64,000 nucleotides of DNA from Asterias amurensis (lineage: Eukaryota > Echinodermata > Asteroidea > Forcipulatida > Asteriidae). The DNA is taken from assembly GCF_032118995.1 (NCBI RefSeq), contig NC_092651.1:10131285-10195284 (forward strand), given 5' to 3'. Below the pieces are notes generated by a model. The model worked only from the letters and a program-made list of their open reading frames with translations. It was not told where the DNA came from and searched no databases. How positions within the stretch are numbered: the stretch's first letter is position 1; each line of letters starts with the position of its first letter. Of this stretch, positions 21,701 through 31,244 are shown piece by piece. The position numbers were made by a program, and so were the translations under genes.

Positions 21701-24591
21701 ACCATGGAGGAACTCGCCTCCATACCACCTTAGAGCTGCATAAACAAAAAAGTAGCTTAGCACAACAAAATAATGCTCACCAAAATATGGTTACCACCCA
21801 AAATACCATTCCACATGTACCATCTGTGACTGGTATCCTGCTTAATTTTGCTTAGCAGAAAACTTTTAAGCAATATCTATTAAGCAGCTCTTTGAAATTG
21901 GGCCAGAGCCTATTTTCGTGGCTCTGCTTACCACTGAATTCTGTGCTTACGTTCACCATTCTCAGCCGAAGTTCTAGGGTAGCTGTGTAAGTGCAGAATA
22001 AGGGAATAAAAGGGTTGCAAAGAGGTCTTAAACGGCCATTTAAAACTGGTAGGGTCGTGGCCGAGTGATAAAGGTCCGAGCCGAAGGCGAGGGCCTTTAT
22101 TGCACGGCCACGGCCCTGCAAGGTTTTAAACGGTCTTCTCACTTGGTGTATCACATCATATGCATAAAATAACAAACCTGTGAAAATTTGAGCTCAATCG
22201 GTTGTCGAAGTTGCAAAATAATAAGGAAATAAAAAATATCCTTGTCACACGGACTTGTGTGCTTTCAGATGCTTGATTTCGAGACCTCAAATTCTAAACT
22301 TGAGGTCTTGAAATCAAATTCGTGGAAAATTACTTCTTTCTCGAAAACTACTCCACTTCAGAGGGATCCGTTTCTCACAATTTTTTTATACTACCAACCT
22401 CTCTCCATTACTCATTACCAAGTAAGGTTTTATGCTAATAATTATTTTGAGTAATTACCAATAGTGTCCACTGCCTTTAAGAACAAGTCTCTACTCTTTT
22501 ATTCCCATTCATAAATGCCATTTTGGTTAAAAGGCGTAATAGAGTAGAAAACTCTGTAAATACTTATCTGTTTACCGACGTCTGAGCTCTGTATGTGTGG
22601 AAATGCGCAAATGCATCCTCGTTTCCATGGGCTAATGGAACAACGAGATCAATCACCCTGGGGAACAAGGTTGTGCCCTAACCTGCACAATGCTATTCGA
22701 AAAAACAACCGGTTATAAACAGCTCCAGCTGGTCATTATCAACCGTTTAAACACCCCCACGTGACGCGCTCTCCACCAATAGGAATAGCCAAACTGTCTG
22801 TGGTAATTATTAATACCTAGTAATGTGGAGTGTGCACGCGCAAAAGCACACACTTACCTGTGAATTACGCTTGATGTAAAAAACATTGTCTGCAGTTTTA
22901 GAACCTTCAGCCCAAACTCAACTCAGAAAGTACTACTACTGCGTTGTAATTTATCACTGCTTTGTAATCAAGATAATCGACAATGTATGAGCAAGGTTGC
23001 TCATGATACATATTGATTGATGTCTGAAATTGTATTTTCAATCATAACACTCTAACAAAATAATCCAAATGATGAAATAACAAAAACACATTTGATCACT
23101 TTCTTATTAGTTTATGAAGGAGCAAGGAGGCAAAGATGTTTTTGCACTTTGTTGTAAAAGCTTGAAACTGGGCAGACATGTACTTTATACCAAACATTAA
23201 ATTTTAGATAAAGTGCCATTTGTAATTTGGCCATTTTAATTCTGATATAAAAACTACATAACTTGAAATGTAACACACGTTTCAGACAAGTGCTCCAGAC
23301 AAGCGCTCCAGAGTTGCATCGAACCAAACTCTGAATTAAGTATATTAAGTTGCAGTCGTTCGGAACTTCTCTGGAGTGCTTGGTTTCAGACGTCGATCTT
23401 GTCATGAGCCGAGGCCAATGCAAATGTTATGTTAATGACGCGTACTTTATACCAAAACATTAAATTTTAGTTAAAGTGCCATCTCTAATTTGGCCTGTGG
23501 TGGCCTTCGCGGCCATTTTAATTCTGATATAAAAACTACATAACTCGAAATGTAACACACATTTCAGACAAGCGCTCCAGACAAGCGCTCCAGAGTTGCA
23601 TCGAACCAAACTCTGAATTAAGTACATTAAGTTGCAGTCGTTCGGAACTTCTCTGGAGTGCTTGGTTTCAGACGTCGATCTTGTCATGAGCCGAGGCCAA
23701 TGTAAATGTTATGTTAAGTTCGCCTGTCTGAAAAAAAAAGGTATTTGGGTCGACCTAGAGTTGCTCTTAATTTATTTTGTTCGGCGCGACTCTGGAGCGC
23801 CTGTCTGAAACGAGTGTAAGAGGCCTAGAATTTCATTCCAGTGGCTATGTATATGTTAATAGAGTCCTACAGTTAAAAAACCCATTAAGGTCTGCCATTT
23901 TAAAAACTTTTTTAAAGCAAGACACTAAACCAGTTTTTTGCTTCGTCCTTTGGATGGGACATAAAGCCATACGTCCTGTGTGTTTTGTAACGCACGTAAA
24001 AGAACCCAGTGCACTTAGCGTAAAGAGAAGGGGTTCGCCTTGTTGTTCCTGGTTTGATTGGCCATTTGTAAACCATTTTAAGCAATAGCTCCACATACCT
24101 TGCTGGAAAAAATACTAAGACATTTGATGCGCCCCTATAGGTTAGTGATAAAGCGCTATATAAGAACCTTGTATCAGAATTTAGAATAGCAAAGGTCGTT
24201 GGTTGGAATCCGACCGGAGTAATATGCCTGTGATTTTTTTCACAATACTAAATATTCAGTGCTAAAACACATCGGTGTATAATGTTAAAACAAAGGTTGT
24301 GGGTTCGAATCCCATCCGAGTAAGTGATTTTTGTTCAAATACTGAGAAAAAGTACCGAGTCCAAATTAATATTATTGGTTTTTTTTTAATTTTTAATATC
24401 AAAGGAACACCTTGAAGAAGGGTTTATTTGTGGTTCTTTGTTTATTTGTTGTTGTCTGTTGTTTGTCAACAGGTCCATTTGTCATGAATACTCAGGAGGA
24501 GGTCCAACAGGCAATCTCTGACTATCGCAATGGCGTGAATGGATTTGAGAAAGCTCGTAAGTGGAGATCAAAAAATGGAAGTAAATTCTAA
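12544..24591 (+). CDS. PIR: Pirin, eight coding exons
   Basis: Pirin is a cupin-fold iron protein, nuclear/cytoplasmic in mammals, where it acts as a transcriptional coregulator of NF-kB. Quercetinase activity is reported for the family. Exons are 12,544-12,768; 13,347-13,439; 14,538-14,618; 16,596-16,802; 17,362-17,491; 18,062-18,144; 19,492-19,558; 24,473-24,591. All have GT-AG borders and matching phases (0,0,0,0,1,0,1). From the internal ATG at 12,679 the protein is 289 residues, against 290 in human PIR as I recall it. Collinear identity is obvious throughout ([78 protein letters not shown]). The metal ligands His-x-His and His-x-Glu are present. From the ATG at 12,544 there are 45 extra residues resembling a signal peptide. 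I saw no canonical AATAAA shortly after the stop. Confidence 0.95.
12808..13088 (+). repeat. MITE-Q copy (CCTATTGGTGGAGAGCGCGTCACG family)
   Basis: Lies in pirin intron 1. It carries CTATTGGTGGAGAGCGCGTC, GACCAGTAAAAAGTGTTG and AAGGAGTTGTTTACCCGAG. The same blocks occur in reverse order and strand at 61,900-62,500, and its end piece recurs at 22,750-22,800 and near 18,270. Confidence 0.75.
13347..13439 (+). CDS. PIR: Pirin exon 2 (first metal-ligand pair)
   Basis: Acceptor CTTCCTCAG|CTACAA, donor GAAACG|GTAACT, 31 codons, phase 0. It encodes [20 protein letters not shown] then [11 protein letters not shown]. The two His in DHPHRG correspond to the first two metal ligands of human pirin (His56, His58). 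Confidence 0.95.
13588..13775. repeat. MITE-D (GCCCGGTTCATACTT family)
   Basis: Starts TTAAGCCCGGTTCATACTTT and ends CACAGGAAGTATGAACC, an inverted pair enclosing AATTCGCAAC/CAAATTTG motifs. Other copies are at 14,659, 53,566 and 63,689. Confidence 0.8.
13980..14340 (+). mobile_element. LINE 3' end fragment (CR1/L2-like) with (TATG)n tail
   Basis: The open stretch 13,992-14,231 ([20 protein letters not shown]… [20 protein letters not shown]) has the conserved end of a non-LTR reverse-transcriptase ORF: lap-YLs, R-tfs-hAP-WN-LP/s-i. A non-coding tail with GGCGCTATACAAGTGCC and a (TATG)n microsatellite follows. It is heavily 5' truncated and lies in pirin intron 2. Confidence 0.75.
14538..14618 (+). 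CDS. PIR: Pirin exon 3
   Basis: Acceptor GGTTTTCAG|GTGACC, donor CTACAG|GTATGA, 27 codons. It encodes [19 protein letters not shown] then ILGPGDLQ, the cupin strand after the first ligand pair. It is one residue shorter than the human segment. Confidence 0.95.
14659..14818. repeat. MITE-D copy
   Basis: AAAGCCTGTTTCATACTTCC … GATTATGAATCGGGCTTT: a diverged relative of 13,588-13,775, in pirin intron 3. Confidence 0.7.
15012..15345 (-). repeat. tRNA-Leu-derived SINE, reverse orientation
   Basis: Read on the minus strand it begins GGTGCTGTGGCCGAGCGAAT, has ACTCAAGCTCT (CAA anticodon position) and GGGTTTGAATCCC (B box), then GTGTCCTTGAGCAAGACAC and ends AAAGCGCTATATG. It is the same class as 12,118-12,541. 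Confidence 0.8.
15474..15901 (-). repeat. MITE-A copy, reverse orientation
   Basis: Bounded by TTGGACACTGTTGGTAATTA and GACAATTACCAATTGTCAGTG before CCTTTAA. It contains the family's CTCATTGGTC-like and AAATTTTCACAG blocks. Confidence 0.75.
15958..16295. repeat. Degenerate MITE-A/B-like segment with 57-bp direct duplication
   Basis: ACAAACCTGTGACAATTTAA…CACAAGAATTGA occurs twice in tandem (about 15,968-16,081) inside a diverged MITE that ends GGTGTCCAGTGGAGTGCCTTTAA. Confidence 0.65.
16292..16552 (+). repeat. MITE-A, internally deleted
   Basis: TTAAAGACACTGGACACTTT … AATAGTGTCCACTGCCTTTAA. It lacks the palindromic middle of full copies. It ends 43 bp before pirin exon 4. Confidence 0.85.
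16596..16802 (+). CDS. PIR: Pirin exon 4 (second metal-ligand pair)
   Basis: Acceptor CTTGCAG|TGGATG, donor AAAACG|GTAAGA, 69 codons. [17 protein letters not shown] holds the His-x-Glu ligands, followed by HGLQLWVNL and [17 protein letters not shown]. Confidence 0.95.
17362..17491 (+). CDS. PIR: Pirin exon 5
   Basis: Acceptor GTTCTAG|TCCAAA, donor CCTTTG|GTAGGA, 130 nt, ends in phase 1. It encodes [20 protein letters not shown] and [20 protein letters not shown], the start of the C-terminal cupin half. Confidence 0.95.
17516..17679. repeat. MITE-J (CTATAGATGGA…TCCATCTATAG)
   Basis: The left end CTATAGATGGATTGCAC and CACCATCTTTGAT are inverted at the right end (ATCAAATATGGC … GTGCAGTCCATCTATAG). 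A relative is at 36,318-36,469. Confidence 0.8.
17675..17851. repeat. MITE-I (ATAGACCTTATGCA…TGCATAAGGTCTAT)
   Basis: It abuts MITE-J and shares TATAG with it. Ends are inverted over about 20 bp, including TGACGTCAT. A partial relative is at 38,848-38,955. Confidence 0.8.
18062..18144 (+). CDS. PIR: Pirin exon 6
   Basis: Acceptor ATGAAAG|GCACTG, donor AACAAG|GTAAAA, 83 nt. It encodes [20 protein letters not shown] then HVHIQNK and aligns with the human EPHHTAVLGEGD segment. Confidence 0.93.
18308..18896 (+). repeat. MITE-A split by a nested MITE
   Basis: AAGACTCTGGGCACTTTTGG marks the 5' end and AATAGTGTCCAGTGTCTTTAA the 3' end. The element is interrupted after GGTAA by the insertion at 18,334-18,531 and resumes at CTCAAAGACCAG. 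Confidence 0.85.
18334..18531. repeat. Nested MITE (TAGACC[T/G]ATCCATTA…)
   Basis: TAGACCTATCCATTAGGCTC and GGGCTTAATGGATCGGTCTA are inverted ends. The interior is GC-richer than the host MITE. It is inserted in the MITE-A copy at 18,308-18,896. Confidence 0.85.
19492..19558 (+). CDS. PIR: Pirin exon 7
   Basis: Acceptor ATTATAG|GAGACG, donor CAGCATG|GTATGT, 67 nt, ends in phase 1. It encodes [20 protein letters not shown] then QH. Confidence 0.93.
19638..20024 (+). repeat. MITE-A, full length (~387 bp), TTAA at both ends
   Basis: Flanks are CTGC|TTAA … TTAA|GCAG. Inverted ends are TTAAAGGCAGTGGACAC and GTGTCCACTGCCTTTAA. The middle is a near palindrome GACCTCAAGTTC/GAACTTGAGGTC-type stem. 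Confidence 0.9.
20044..20412 (+). repeat. MITE-C (GGGAAGGTACAC family)
   Basis: GGGAAGGTACACATTTGG … CAAACGTGTACCTTCCC. The body is MITE-A-like but with a different central stem (TCTAGCTAGAAGTC) and different ends. The second copy is at 46,843-47,205. Confidence 0.85.
20731..21117 (+). repeat. MITE-A copy
   Basis: TTAAAAGACACTGGACACTA … AATAGTGTCCACTGCCTTTAA, with the full-length body and palindromic middle. Confidence 0.88.
21745..21909 (-). repeat. MITE-G partial copy
   Basis: Carries GTGACTGGTATCCTGCTTAA and TAAGCAGCTCTTTGAAATTG followed by GGGCC, the reverse of the CAGGGCCCAATTTCA end. Confidence 0.65.
21978..22125. repeat. Remnant of an inverted-repeat element with a 66-bp hairpin
   Basis: Bases 22,051-22,116 fold back on themselves (GGTCGTGGCCGAG…CACGGCCACGGCC with AAAGG/CCTTT). 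The left part AATAAGGGAATAAAAGGG is inverted after the MITE-A insertion at 22,490 (CTACTCTTTTATTCCC), so one element surrounds the MITE. Confidence 0.6.
22126..22480 (+). repeat. MITE-A copy lacking ~28 bp of its left end
   Basis: Starts abruptly at TTAAACGGTCTTCTCACTTG and ends AATAGTGTCCACTGCCTTTAA. It is inserted in the older element at 21,978-22,810. Confidence 0.85.
22485..22810. repeat. MITE-Q related segment
   Basis: TTTATTCCCATTCATAAATGCC and GTGACGCGCTCTCCACCAATAGGAATAG recur at 62,080 and 62,420. It is the right half of the element interrupted by the MITE at 22,126. Confidence 0.65.
23170..23820. repeat. Composite inverted-repeat element with internal ~275-bp tandem duplication
   Basis: A block running from ACTTTATACCAAA through CGAACCAAACTCTGAATTAA to CCGAGGCCAATG occurs at 23,170-23,435 and again at 23,445-23,715. 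GTTTCAGACAAGCGCTCCAG is inverted near 23,790 (CTGGAGCGCCTGTCTGAAAC), forming the far terminus. Confidence 0.7.
23930..24185 (+). repeat. SINE body, 5' truncated
   Basis: CTTTGGATGGGACATAAAGCC … AGTGATAAAGCGCTATATAAG matches the body and tail of the SINE at 12,118-12,541. Confidence 0.75.
24186..24340 (+). repeat. Tandem tRNA-like (B-box) SINE pieces
   Basis: AAAGGTCGTTGGTTGGAATCC and AAAGGTTGTGGGTTCGAATCC lie about 110 bp apart, each followed by a CCGAGTAA-like string. The second carries an intact B-box motif. There is no full tRNA cloverleaf, so these are SINE remnants. Confidence 0.5.
24473..24591 (+). CDS. PIR: Pirin exon 8 (terminal)
   Basis: Acceptor TGTCAACAG|GTCCAT after a 4.9 kb intron full of mobile elements. 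It encodes [39 protein letters not shown] and stop TAA at 24,589. This matches the human end (…GFERAKTWKSK…) with two or three extra residues. Confidence 0.95.
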
Positions 24592-24769
24592 ATAATAGGA
24601 ATTGCAGTGTTAAACGATGGACACAGTCGGAGGGGGTTGGGCGTGTGTCAAAATGGATGCTGGTGGTTATCGACTTTCTGAACGGAGCAGATTTTTCTGG
24701 ACTTGAAAATCGCAAACTGGAGTGATAAATAATGCAACAAGGCAATTCCCATACATTATTAGAATATGC

Positions 24770-24980
24770 TTTATCTGTCTTTTTAAATTATATTCATACA
24801 AAACGGAAGGCATAATATGTCAAGTTATTTTATTTTATTTTGTCTTATTTGATTTGAGTTTATTTTAATTCGTTTTATTTCATTTTACTTTATTTTATTT
24901 TGTTTTTCTTTTGTTTTATTTTATTTTGCTTTATTTTATTTTGTTTCATTTTGTTATGCTTTGTATTATTTTTATTTAGT
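24770..24980. repeat. (TTTTA)n-like low-complexity tract
   Basis: Degenerate TTTTATTTTA/TTTGTTTTA array of about 150 bp between the end of pirin and a MITE-A. Confidence 0.8.
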
Positions 24981-24987
24981 GGACACT

Positions 24988-25330
24988 AGGCAGTGGACAC
25001 TATTGGTAACTACTCAAAATAATTATTGGCATAAAACCTTACTTGTGACGAAAGGGCTCCCTCTGAAGTGACGTAGATTTAGAGAAAGACGGAATTTTCC
25101 ACGAGTTTGATTTTGAGACCTCAGATTTAGAACTTGAGGTCTCGAAATCAACCATCTTAACGAACACAACTTTGTGTGACAAGGGTGTTTTTTTCGTTCA
25201 TTATTATTTCGCAAGTTGGATGACCGATTGAGCTCAAATTTTCACAGGTTTGTTATTTTAAGCTTATGTTGAGATACACCAACTGTAAAGGCTAGTTTTG
25301 ACAATTACCAAACGTGTCCATTGTCTTTAA
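24988..25330 (-). repeat. MITE-A, reverse orientation
   Basis: AGGCAGTGGACACTATTGG … GACAATTACCAAACGTGTCC then TTTAA. The body is in reverse order, with AAATTTTCACAGGTTTGTTA. Confidence 0.85.
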
Positions 25331-25922
25331 CTCATTCTAACCAATCATGTATAATACCTCTAAAGCCTGATGACCGATAATTAGTTTATCACATTATTTG
25401 AATGTGCATACTAGTGTTTCGCATTTATCGGTGCATTTCACCATCGCGTCTCGGGCAACTGCTTTGGACAGACGAGACTTAATGCACTGATGCGCTTGAT
25501 TCGCTCTGTTTTTTTTTTGTCACCTGATGAAATGTCAAGGGGGCAGACAATTTGTCTCCTTAATTGACATCAGGGACACTTATTGTCGGAGCCTGCATCA
25601 TTGAATGTCTGATGTATTCTTGATGTATCGCATTGTGTGGTTTGTGTTTTTGGTTTTTTTTACTCAAAATTCAATGTAAAAATTTGCTCAAACTACAGCA
25701 TATGGCTATTCAGCAGAAGAACTCAAAACTTTTCTTGCAAAATATGTATTGATTATTTTTCCCAAAAATTGATTCACCCCCCCTCCCTGCCCCCCCCCCC
25801 AACACCAACAAAAAAAGGCTGCATCTCCCTCCCAAAACCCAAAGCCAAAACCCAAAGTGGCTTATTTTGATTGAGATATTCAAATTTTCAATGAATTTAG
25901 TCAAAATAATGGCAATAACTTA

Positions 25923-26437
25923 TTAAAGGAACACGTTGCCTTGGATCAGACGAGTTGGTCTATAAGAAGCCATTTGTAACAGTTTGTTATGAAATGCATA
26001 TGGGTAGAAAGATGTTTTAAAAGTAGAATACAATGATCCACACAAATTTGCCTCGACATTGCATGGTTTTCCTTTTACTTTGGGAACTAACACTGTCGGG
26101 CATTTATGGAAGTCAAACATTTTACACCCATAAATGACTGACCGTGTTAGTTGCTGAGGTAAAAGGAAAACTGCAATTTGGAGGCATTTTTGTGTGGATC
26201 ATTGTGTTTTACTTTTACAAGATCTTTCTACCCATGGATTTTATAACAAACGGTTACAAACGCTTTAAAAGACCAACTCTACCTAACCAAGGCAACGTGT
26301 TCCTTTTATAACAAACGGTTACAAACGCTTTCAAAGACCGACTCGACCTAACCATGGCAATGTGTTCCTTTTATAACAAACGGTTACAAACGCTTTCAAA
26401 GACCAACTCGGCCGATCCAAGGCAACGTGTTTCTTTA
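25923..26437. repeat. MITE-F (AAGGAACACGTTGCC) with triplicated right terminus
   Basis: The left end TTAAAGGAACACGTTGCCTT and right end AAGGCAACGTGTTTCTTTAA are inverted, with TTAA borders. The right terminal unit of about 65 bp (TTTTATAACAAACGGTTACA…) is repeated three times at 26,239-26,434. Confidence 0.9.
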
Positions 26438-26548
26438 AAGGGGTTTCACAAACTGCCCTTAAAAATTACTACAAGTTATGCTGGCCCTGCAAAGAGCCTA
26501 CTTTTTGGCAAATAACTAAATCGCACATATTAGTATATTTTGTAATAG

Positions 26549-26757
26549 TATAGACGATGTGACCTCTGACATCACACGAAAACTGTTAACATGATTCGCA
26601 CGCATACCGTTGGGCGCGCATACCGCCGGGCAGCCAGCTAGAAAATGTATGCAATCTTGCCATGAGCACGTGTCTTCTTGCCCGGCGAAACATGACGTAT
26701 ACAGTGTTTTGTCAACAGAGTGCGGTTTGAATGTAAACATAGGTCACATCGTCTATA
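26549..26757. repeat. MITE-K (TATAGACGATGTGACCT)
   Basis: TATAGACGATGTGACCT is inverted exactly at 26,741-26,757 (AGGTCACATCGTCTATA). About 209 bp, GC-richer inside. Confidence 0.85.
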
Positions 26758-26759
26758 GT

Positions 26760-27951
26760 TTTTAACATAGGCGATAGTAAATGAATAAATCTATAGGAGT
26801 GTGTGTGAAATTCAGTGATAGTGTATACATATCTAATCTCGTGTATGAAACTATGTGATAATATATAAATGTAATTATAAGAGTGTGTGTGAAATTTAAG
26901 AGCTAATTTGTCTCTCACAGAAAAACCATCATTCTATCCGTTGGTGTCCTTGTGTCATAGAAACAATTCCACATTCTTGTGACTGTAATCATTCATTGTG
27001 ATGGAGTAGGTTGATTTGTTATTTTAGCTTTCTTTTACCTGGAATTCAGCCCTGTCTAGGTAAACACACAGATTGGATTTCATGCGTTACCCGTCTTGGC
27101 ACTTAAAGATCAGGCGTGTGATTTTTCTCAGGATTTATCCTGAATTGTATGAATTTCTTGAGCCTTCAGATTTTCTTGAGCATAAGCAAAGCAATCACCA
27201 AGGGGAGAAAGAAACAGGCAAGGACTTTCGTCTTTGAACATGTTGAAAGGGCAAGGCCTTTTTCATTGAGCAAAGGGCACATGAACAATCTAAAAAGTCA
27301 ATGGGAAACTTTTGAAGGGCACCAAGGCCAAGACCGCAACGAAAGCCATAGTCCACACTGAAGAAATAGTCCACATTTTGTCCAAACATGTGGTTTTGTA
27401 CTTTTTTGGTGATGCACGGAGTCCATAAACTTTTTGAATTGTAATATCTGAGAGTTCCAATCTAGAGCAAGGGGGTTGCCAGGCATGCAAGCCATTTATT
27501 AGGAAATTTAACATTCGCTAAATTCAAATTTTCAAATTCATTTCACATTTATTTTCATATTGTCGAAAACACAGCATTACATATATACAATGTAATAGCA
27601 TACAGAGTAGTTATAAACAGTCAAAGAAAATGAACATTAAGGAGGCCGATTTGATAAGCTGAGGCTTGTAGTAATCAGCCTGTTGACAGGCAGAGGCAAG
27701 ATAAACGGACAAACAGAGGACATTCGAATTGGAACAAAAACAACTTACAAACAACAATGCTTAACTAAAGTGAAAGTTTGATGTATAATGAAAAAGTACA
27801 AAATGATGGTATACCTGGCAAAGCATTCAACGGAAAGAAAGCTATGTTTCCATGAATATCCATGCAGCATGCATAGTCTTTTAAATAATGGAACTCTCTG
27901 AATAGTTGTTTCTAAACGTTAACGTATTGACCAGAGTTTTGGTTACAGCAG
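26760..27951. other. No gene seen
   Basis: AT-rich sequence with short GAGTGTGTGTGAAATT repeats at 26,790-26,900. The short open frames on both strands near 27,150-27,510 overlap each other and have no splice support or recognisable domain. Confidence 0.55.
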
Positions 27952-28138
27952 TTATTGACCCAATTCACCGGACGTCATCATCAGAATAATCTTGGCTGCG
28001 CCCTTTTGGTGGGCGATGTCACTGTGCGTTATTCAGTGAAGTGCGCAGCCATGGTGACGCGACGTAAACATATTGCCCACCAAAATGGTGATTGGGTACA
28101 GTCACCGCGTGTGACGCAAGTGCAAGGGGGTCAGTAGT
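27952..28138. repeat. MITE-H (TATTGACCCAATTCACC)
   Basis: Starts TTATTGACCCAATTCACCGG and ends GGGGGTCAGTAG. Interior blocks GGTGGGCGATGTCACTGTGC and TTGCCCACCAAAATGG are shared, on the opposite strand, with 53,079-53,312. Confidence 0.8.
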
Positions 28139-28535
28139 GGAACTTTTGTTTTCATCGAAATTCGCGAATGACTCTTTAAACCAGACACTATGATGACGCA
28201 CTTAAGATACCTACAAAAATAAGATTTTGAACAAAACATGTTGAGGAACAACCAAATTGGGATACATTTTCACTGTTTGCTTGGAAATTGAAGAGTGAAG
28301 AAAGTAATCTGAATCTTTCTTATCTCATAATTAGCCTGAAGCGACATGTATTATAGTTGGACATTGTTAAAAAAAATATTCCGCTTCCTGAAGTTTAACG
28401 CAATTAAAGGTAAATTTATTCCAACCATAACATTAAGCTGATGAATGGCTCTAAAGTGAGTTGTTTAATATTGAAAAGAAAATTGGAAGTGAGGAATCTG
28501 TAAACAAGTGTAATTGTATAGTTGTTTTGCAGATC

Positions 28536-28842
28536 AAGTAGAAGTTTCAGCTTCATTAGTCATCCAGTTTTTAAAACAAAAGGGGAAAACCCACAGAGCG
28601 CTGTTTTCAGGATAAATACCAGTACCGGTAAATTCGTTGTACATCGTACATGCTAAAATAATTTTTGTCTCCTTAGAAAAAATTCTTTCCATGACATTGT
28701 TTGACTCATTTCTCAACAACTTCGGCACCTCGGCTAGTAATATTTTTAGGTTAGCTTTCTGTCATCCTCATCTTCAAACTGTGTAAGTTTTATGTAAATC
28801 TGTGGCATTGTGTTTTTCGACCTACAAACCCTTTAACGATTT
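28536..28842. repeat. MITE-E-like segment
   Basis: Contains the AAGTTTCAGCTTCATTAGTC, AACAACTTCGGCACCTCGG and TTTTTCGACCTACAAACCC blocks that recur at 43,210, 49,266 and 52,240. These are diverged copies of one family. Confidence 0.55.
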
Positions 28843-29633
28843 TGTTTACTGTCAGAAACTTTCTTTGGGAATGTTTTTTTCCCGCCCACCTCTAATATGA
28901 AGATTGAATTGAAAGTCATCCATAATGGATTTTCTGTTCCTAGGTAAAGCATTCCATGGCAACCCGCTAGCCCTCCCATGGGTCCCCTGGTACAACACAC
29001 AAACCAAGAGAAAACTACTTGAATTTAGTTAGCATGCTCTGGGCACTGCTCCAAATCGGTTGGGTCTTATTCCAATATCAGATGGAAGAGTAATGGGTTC
29101 AACAGCCCTTGGTTTTCACTCTACATCGTATTACATGCATAGATATTGTACAACCTTGCTCTATGGTTCAACTGACATCAATTACACAAAATGCAACACA
29201 CAAGTTAAAGGTAGGGACACAGATTTAATCATAATAAGAATAAAAATAATAAAGACTTGTCATGTGCACATAACCACCCTGCTAGATGTTCAAGGCATGG
29301 TAAAAAACAAAAACAAAAGAAAACAGAAACAACTAAATTAATCCTTGAAAACCTGTGTCATGGGATAATTTTTGAGAAGAAATTTGAATGTTGTGGTTGA
29401 AAGACAAGATCTAAGATGAAGTTAAAAAGAGTTCCCGCGCGGCGCAGCTGAAGAAAAAAAGAAGAATATAAATGTCTTTGTAATGCTGATTTATAGGCTC
29501 AATTTTACAGAAAGTTAAGAAAAAAAGACACATGTGAAAAGTTCAGCTGAGTTCAGTGTCTGGGAAATTAGCTAAAATAAATGGTGTTTTTCGAAGACTG
29601 TTGAATCTATCTATGTTTCTGGAGGTGACAGAA
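28843..29633. other. No gene seen
   Basis: AT-rich sequence. The 93-codon plus frame at 29,060 has no recognisable feature or splice context. Confidence 0.5.
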
Positions 29634-30354
29634 GGGGCCAATTTCATAGAGCTGCTTAAGCAATTGCTTAAGCACGAAAATAGCTCGCTTATTTTGCACA
29701 TGTTATTCGTACGTATTAACACTGTGTGCACTCCAAAGCTGCTTACAGTTGTGCATAGCAAACTATAATCAATTAATATATGATCTTTGGAAACTAAAAG
29801 GTCATTTTAAAAATGTTTACTTATATTATAACAAAGAGAGACATGGGCCTGGAGAGGGAAGAAATCTTGATTTAGAAAATATTGTGGCAATAACAACTCC
29901 TGTTCCTTAGATTGTATGCAATAAAACCGAGATTGAGATGCAATTCGATTGGTTAAACTCTTTTGTTCTAATGAGAAGGCAGCCAATCAATGTATATATA
30001 TTACAGCCTTAGAGGAATAATAATAATAAAATAATAATAATGGAAACTTTTAAAGCGTTTGTATCTGCCGCAAGCGATGCTCATGGTGCTGCTCTAAAAA
30101 ATAAAAAATAAAAAAATAAAAATATTATCACATAAATAGAAAATAAAGTTAACAAATTGTCTGCTAGGGTCAAAACGTCAGGCTGTGAACTATTATTTAC
30201 ATTTAAATCATAGGTCCTTTTGTCCAGATCATATCAATCAAATTATTTTAGTATTGTAGTTTTCGTTGATTTCATTTACTTTAAAAATAGCATTTATTTT
30301 TTAAGGATATAGGCCTTACAAGATTTTATTTATCACTGTTATCTTTCTTATATT

Positions 30355-30985
30355 TGTTATTTTCACAGCACAACATCATGCTAATATTCACTGTTATATA
30401 TTTGATATTGTTTTATTTTTCCCAGCACAGTATCTATGTTGTACTAATAATCATTGTTATATATCAGATATTATATTTTTACAGCACATTATCTATGTTA
30501 TACTAATAATCTATAATATATCAGATATTGTTATTTTTCCAGCACAGTTTCTATATTATACTGATAATCACTGTTATACATATCCAGGGGTCGAAATTAA
30601 GTGTATTTCCATGGTAGTCAGCAGGGCTAGTGACCAATAATTTTTAGTAGCCCTGATTAGATTTTGGTAGCCCAAAAGACACATTATGTCTCGCGTCACG
30701 GCTCAAACTTTACAATACACCAATAACATAGTTCTTTATTGTTTGTGATGATGATTTTTGCATTATTTTTCCACTAGCCCGTTTGGCTATCAAGCTGGAA
30801 AAATGAGTAGCCCGGCTGTAAATCTGGTAGTCCCGGGCTAGCGGGCTAGTGGCAATTTCGACCCCTGCATATCAGATATTGTTATTTTTGTTAGCACAGT
30901 TTCTATAATTTACTAATACTCACAGTTATACATCAGATTTTGTTGTTATTCCAGCACATCATCTGTAATAAGTATGTTTTTAAGC
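30355..30985. repeat. AT-rich minisatellite, ~70-bp unit, split by a MITE
   Basis: Units of the form TCAGATATTGTTATTTTTCC + AGCACAGTTTCTATATTATA + CTAATAATCACTGTTATA are repeated about six times. The array is interrupted at 30,595-30,867. Confidence 0.85.
30595..30867. mobile_element. hAT-like MITE (CAGGGGTCGAAATT) with direct repeats at its borders
   Basis: CAGGGGTCGAAATTAAG and its inverse AATTTCGACCCCTG are the termini of a 273-bp element. CATATC flanks both sides (30,589-30,594 and 30,868-30,873), consistent with a target-site duplication. The CAGGGG terminus is typical of hAT non-autonomous elements. Confidence 0.88.
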
Positions 30986-31244
30986 GCTATATGATTTAAA
31001 TTATTATAATTTGTGTGACTTGTTCAATGATATGGATTTGTAATCTAATAAAGAAATATATACCACAATTTCAAAAGAAATTGACTGCATAGAACTCTCA
31101 TGGGAGAAGCTGTGTATTGTATTGCGAGTGAGTTTCACTTGACCGTTCTTCAACAGTATAATGATGTTTTCTAATTTAATAATTGACTGCCCTGTTCCAA
31201 ATCTGACCTGTTACATACATTAAGTCAAGGCTCTTCAAATAAAC

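Noticed and set aside
24290-24330. tRNA gene at the TTCGAATCC motif
   Set aside because: Only a B box is present, duplicated 110 bp apart. There is no cloverleaf.
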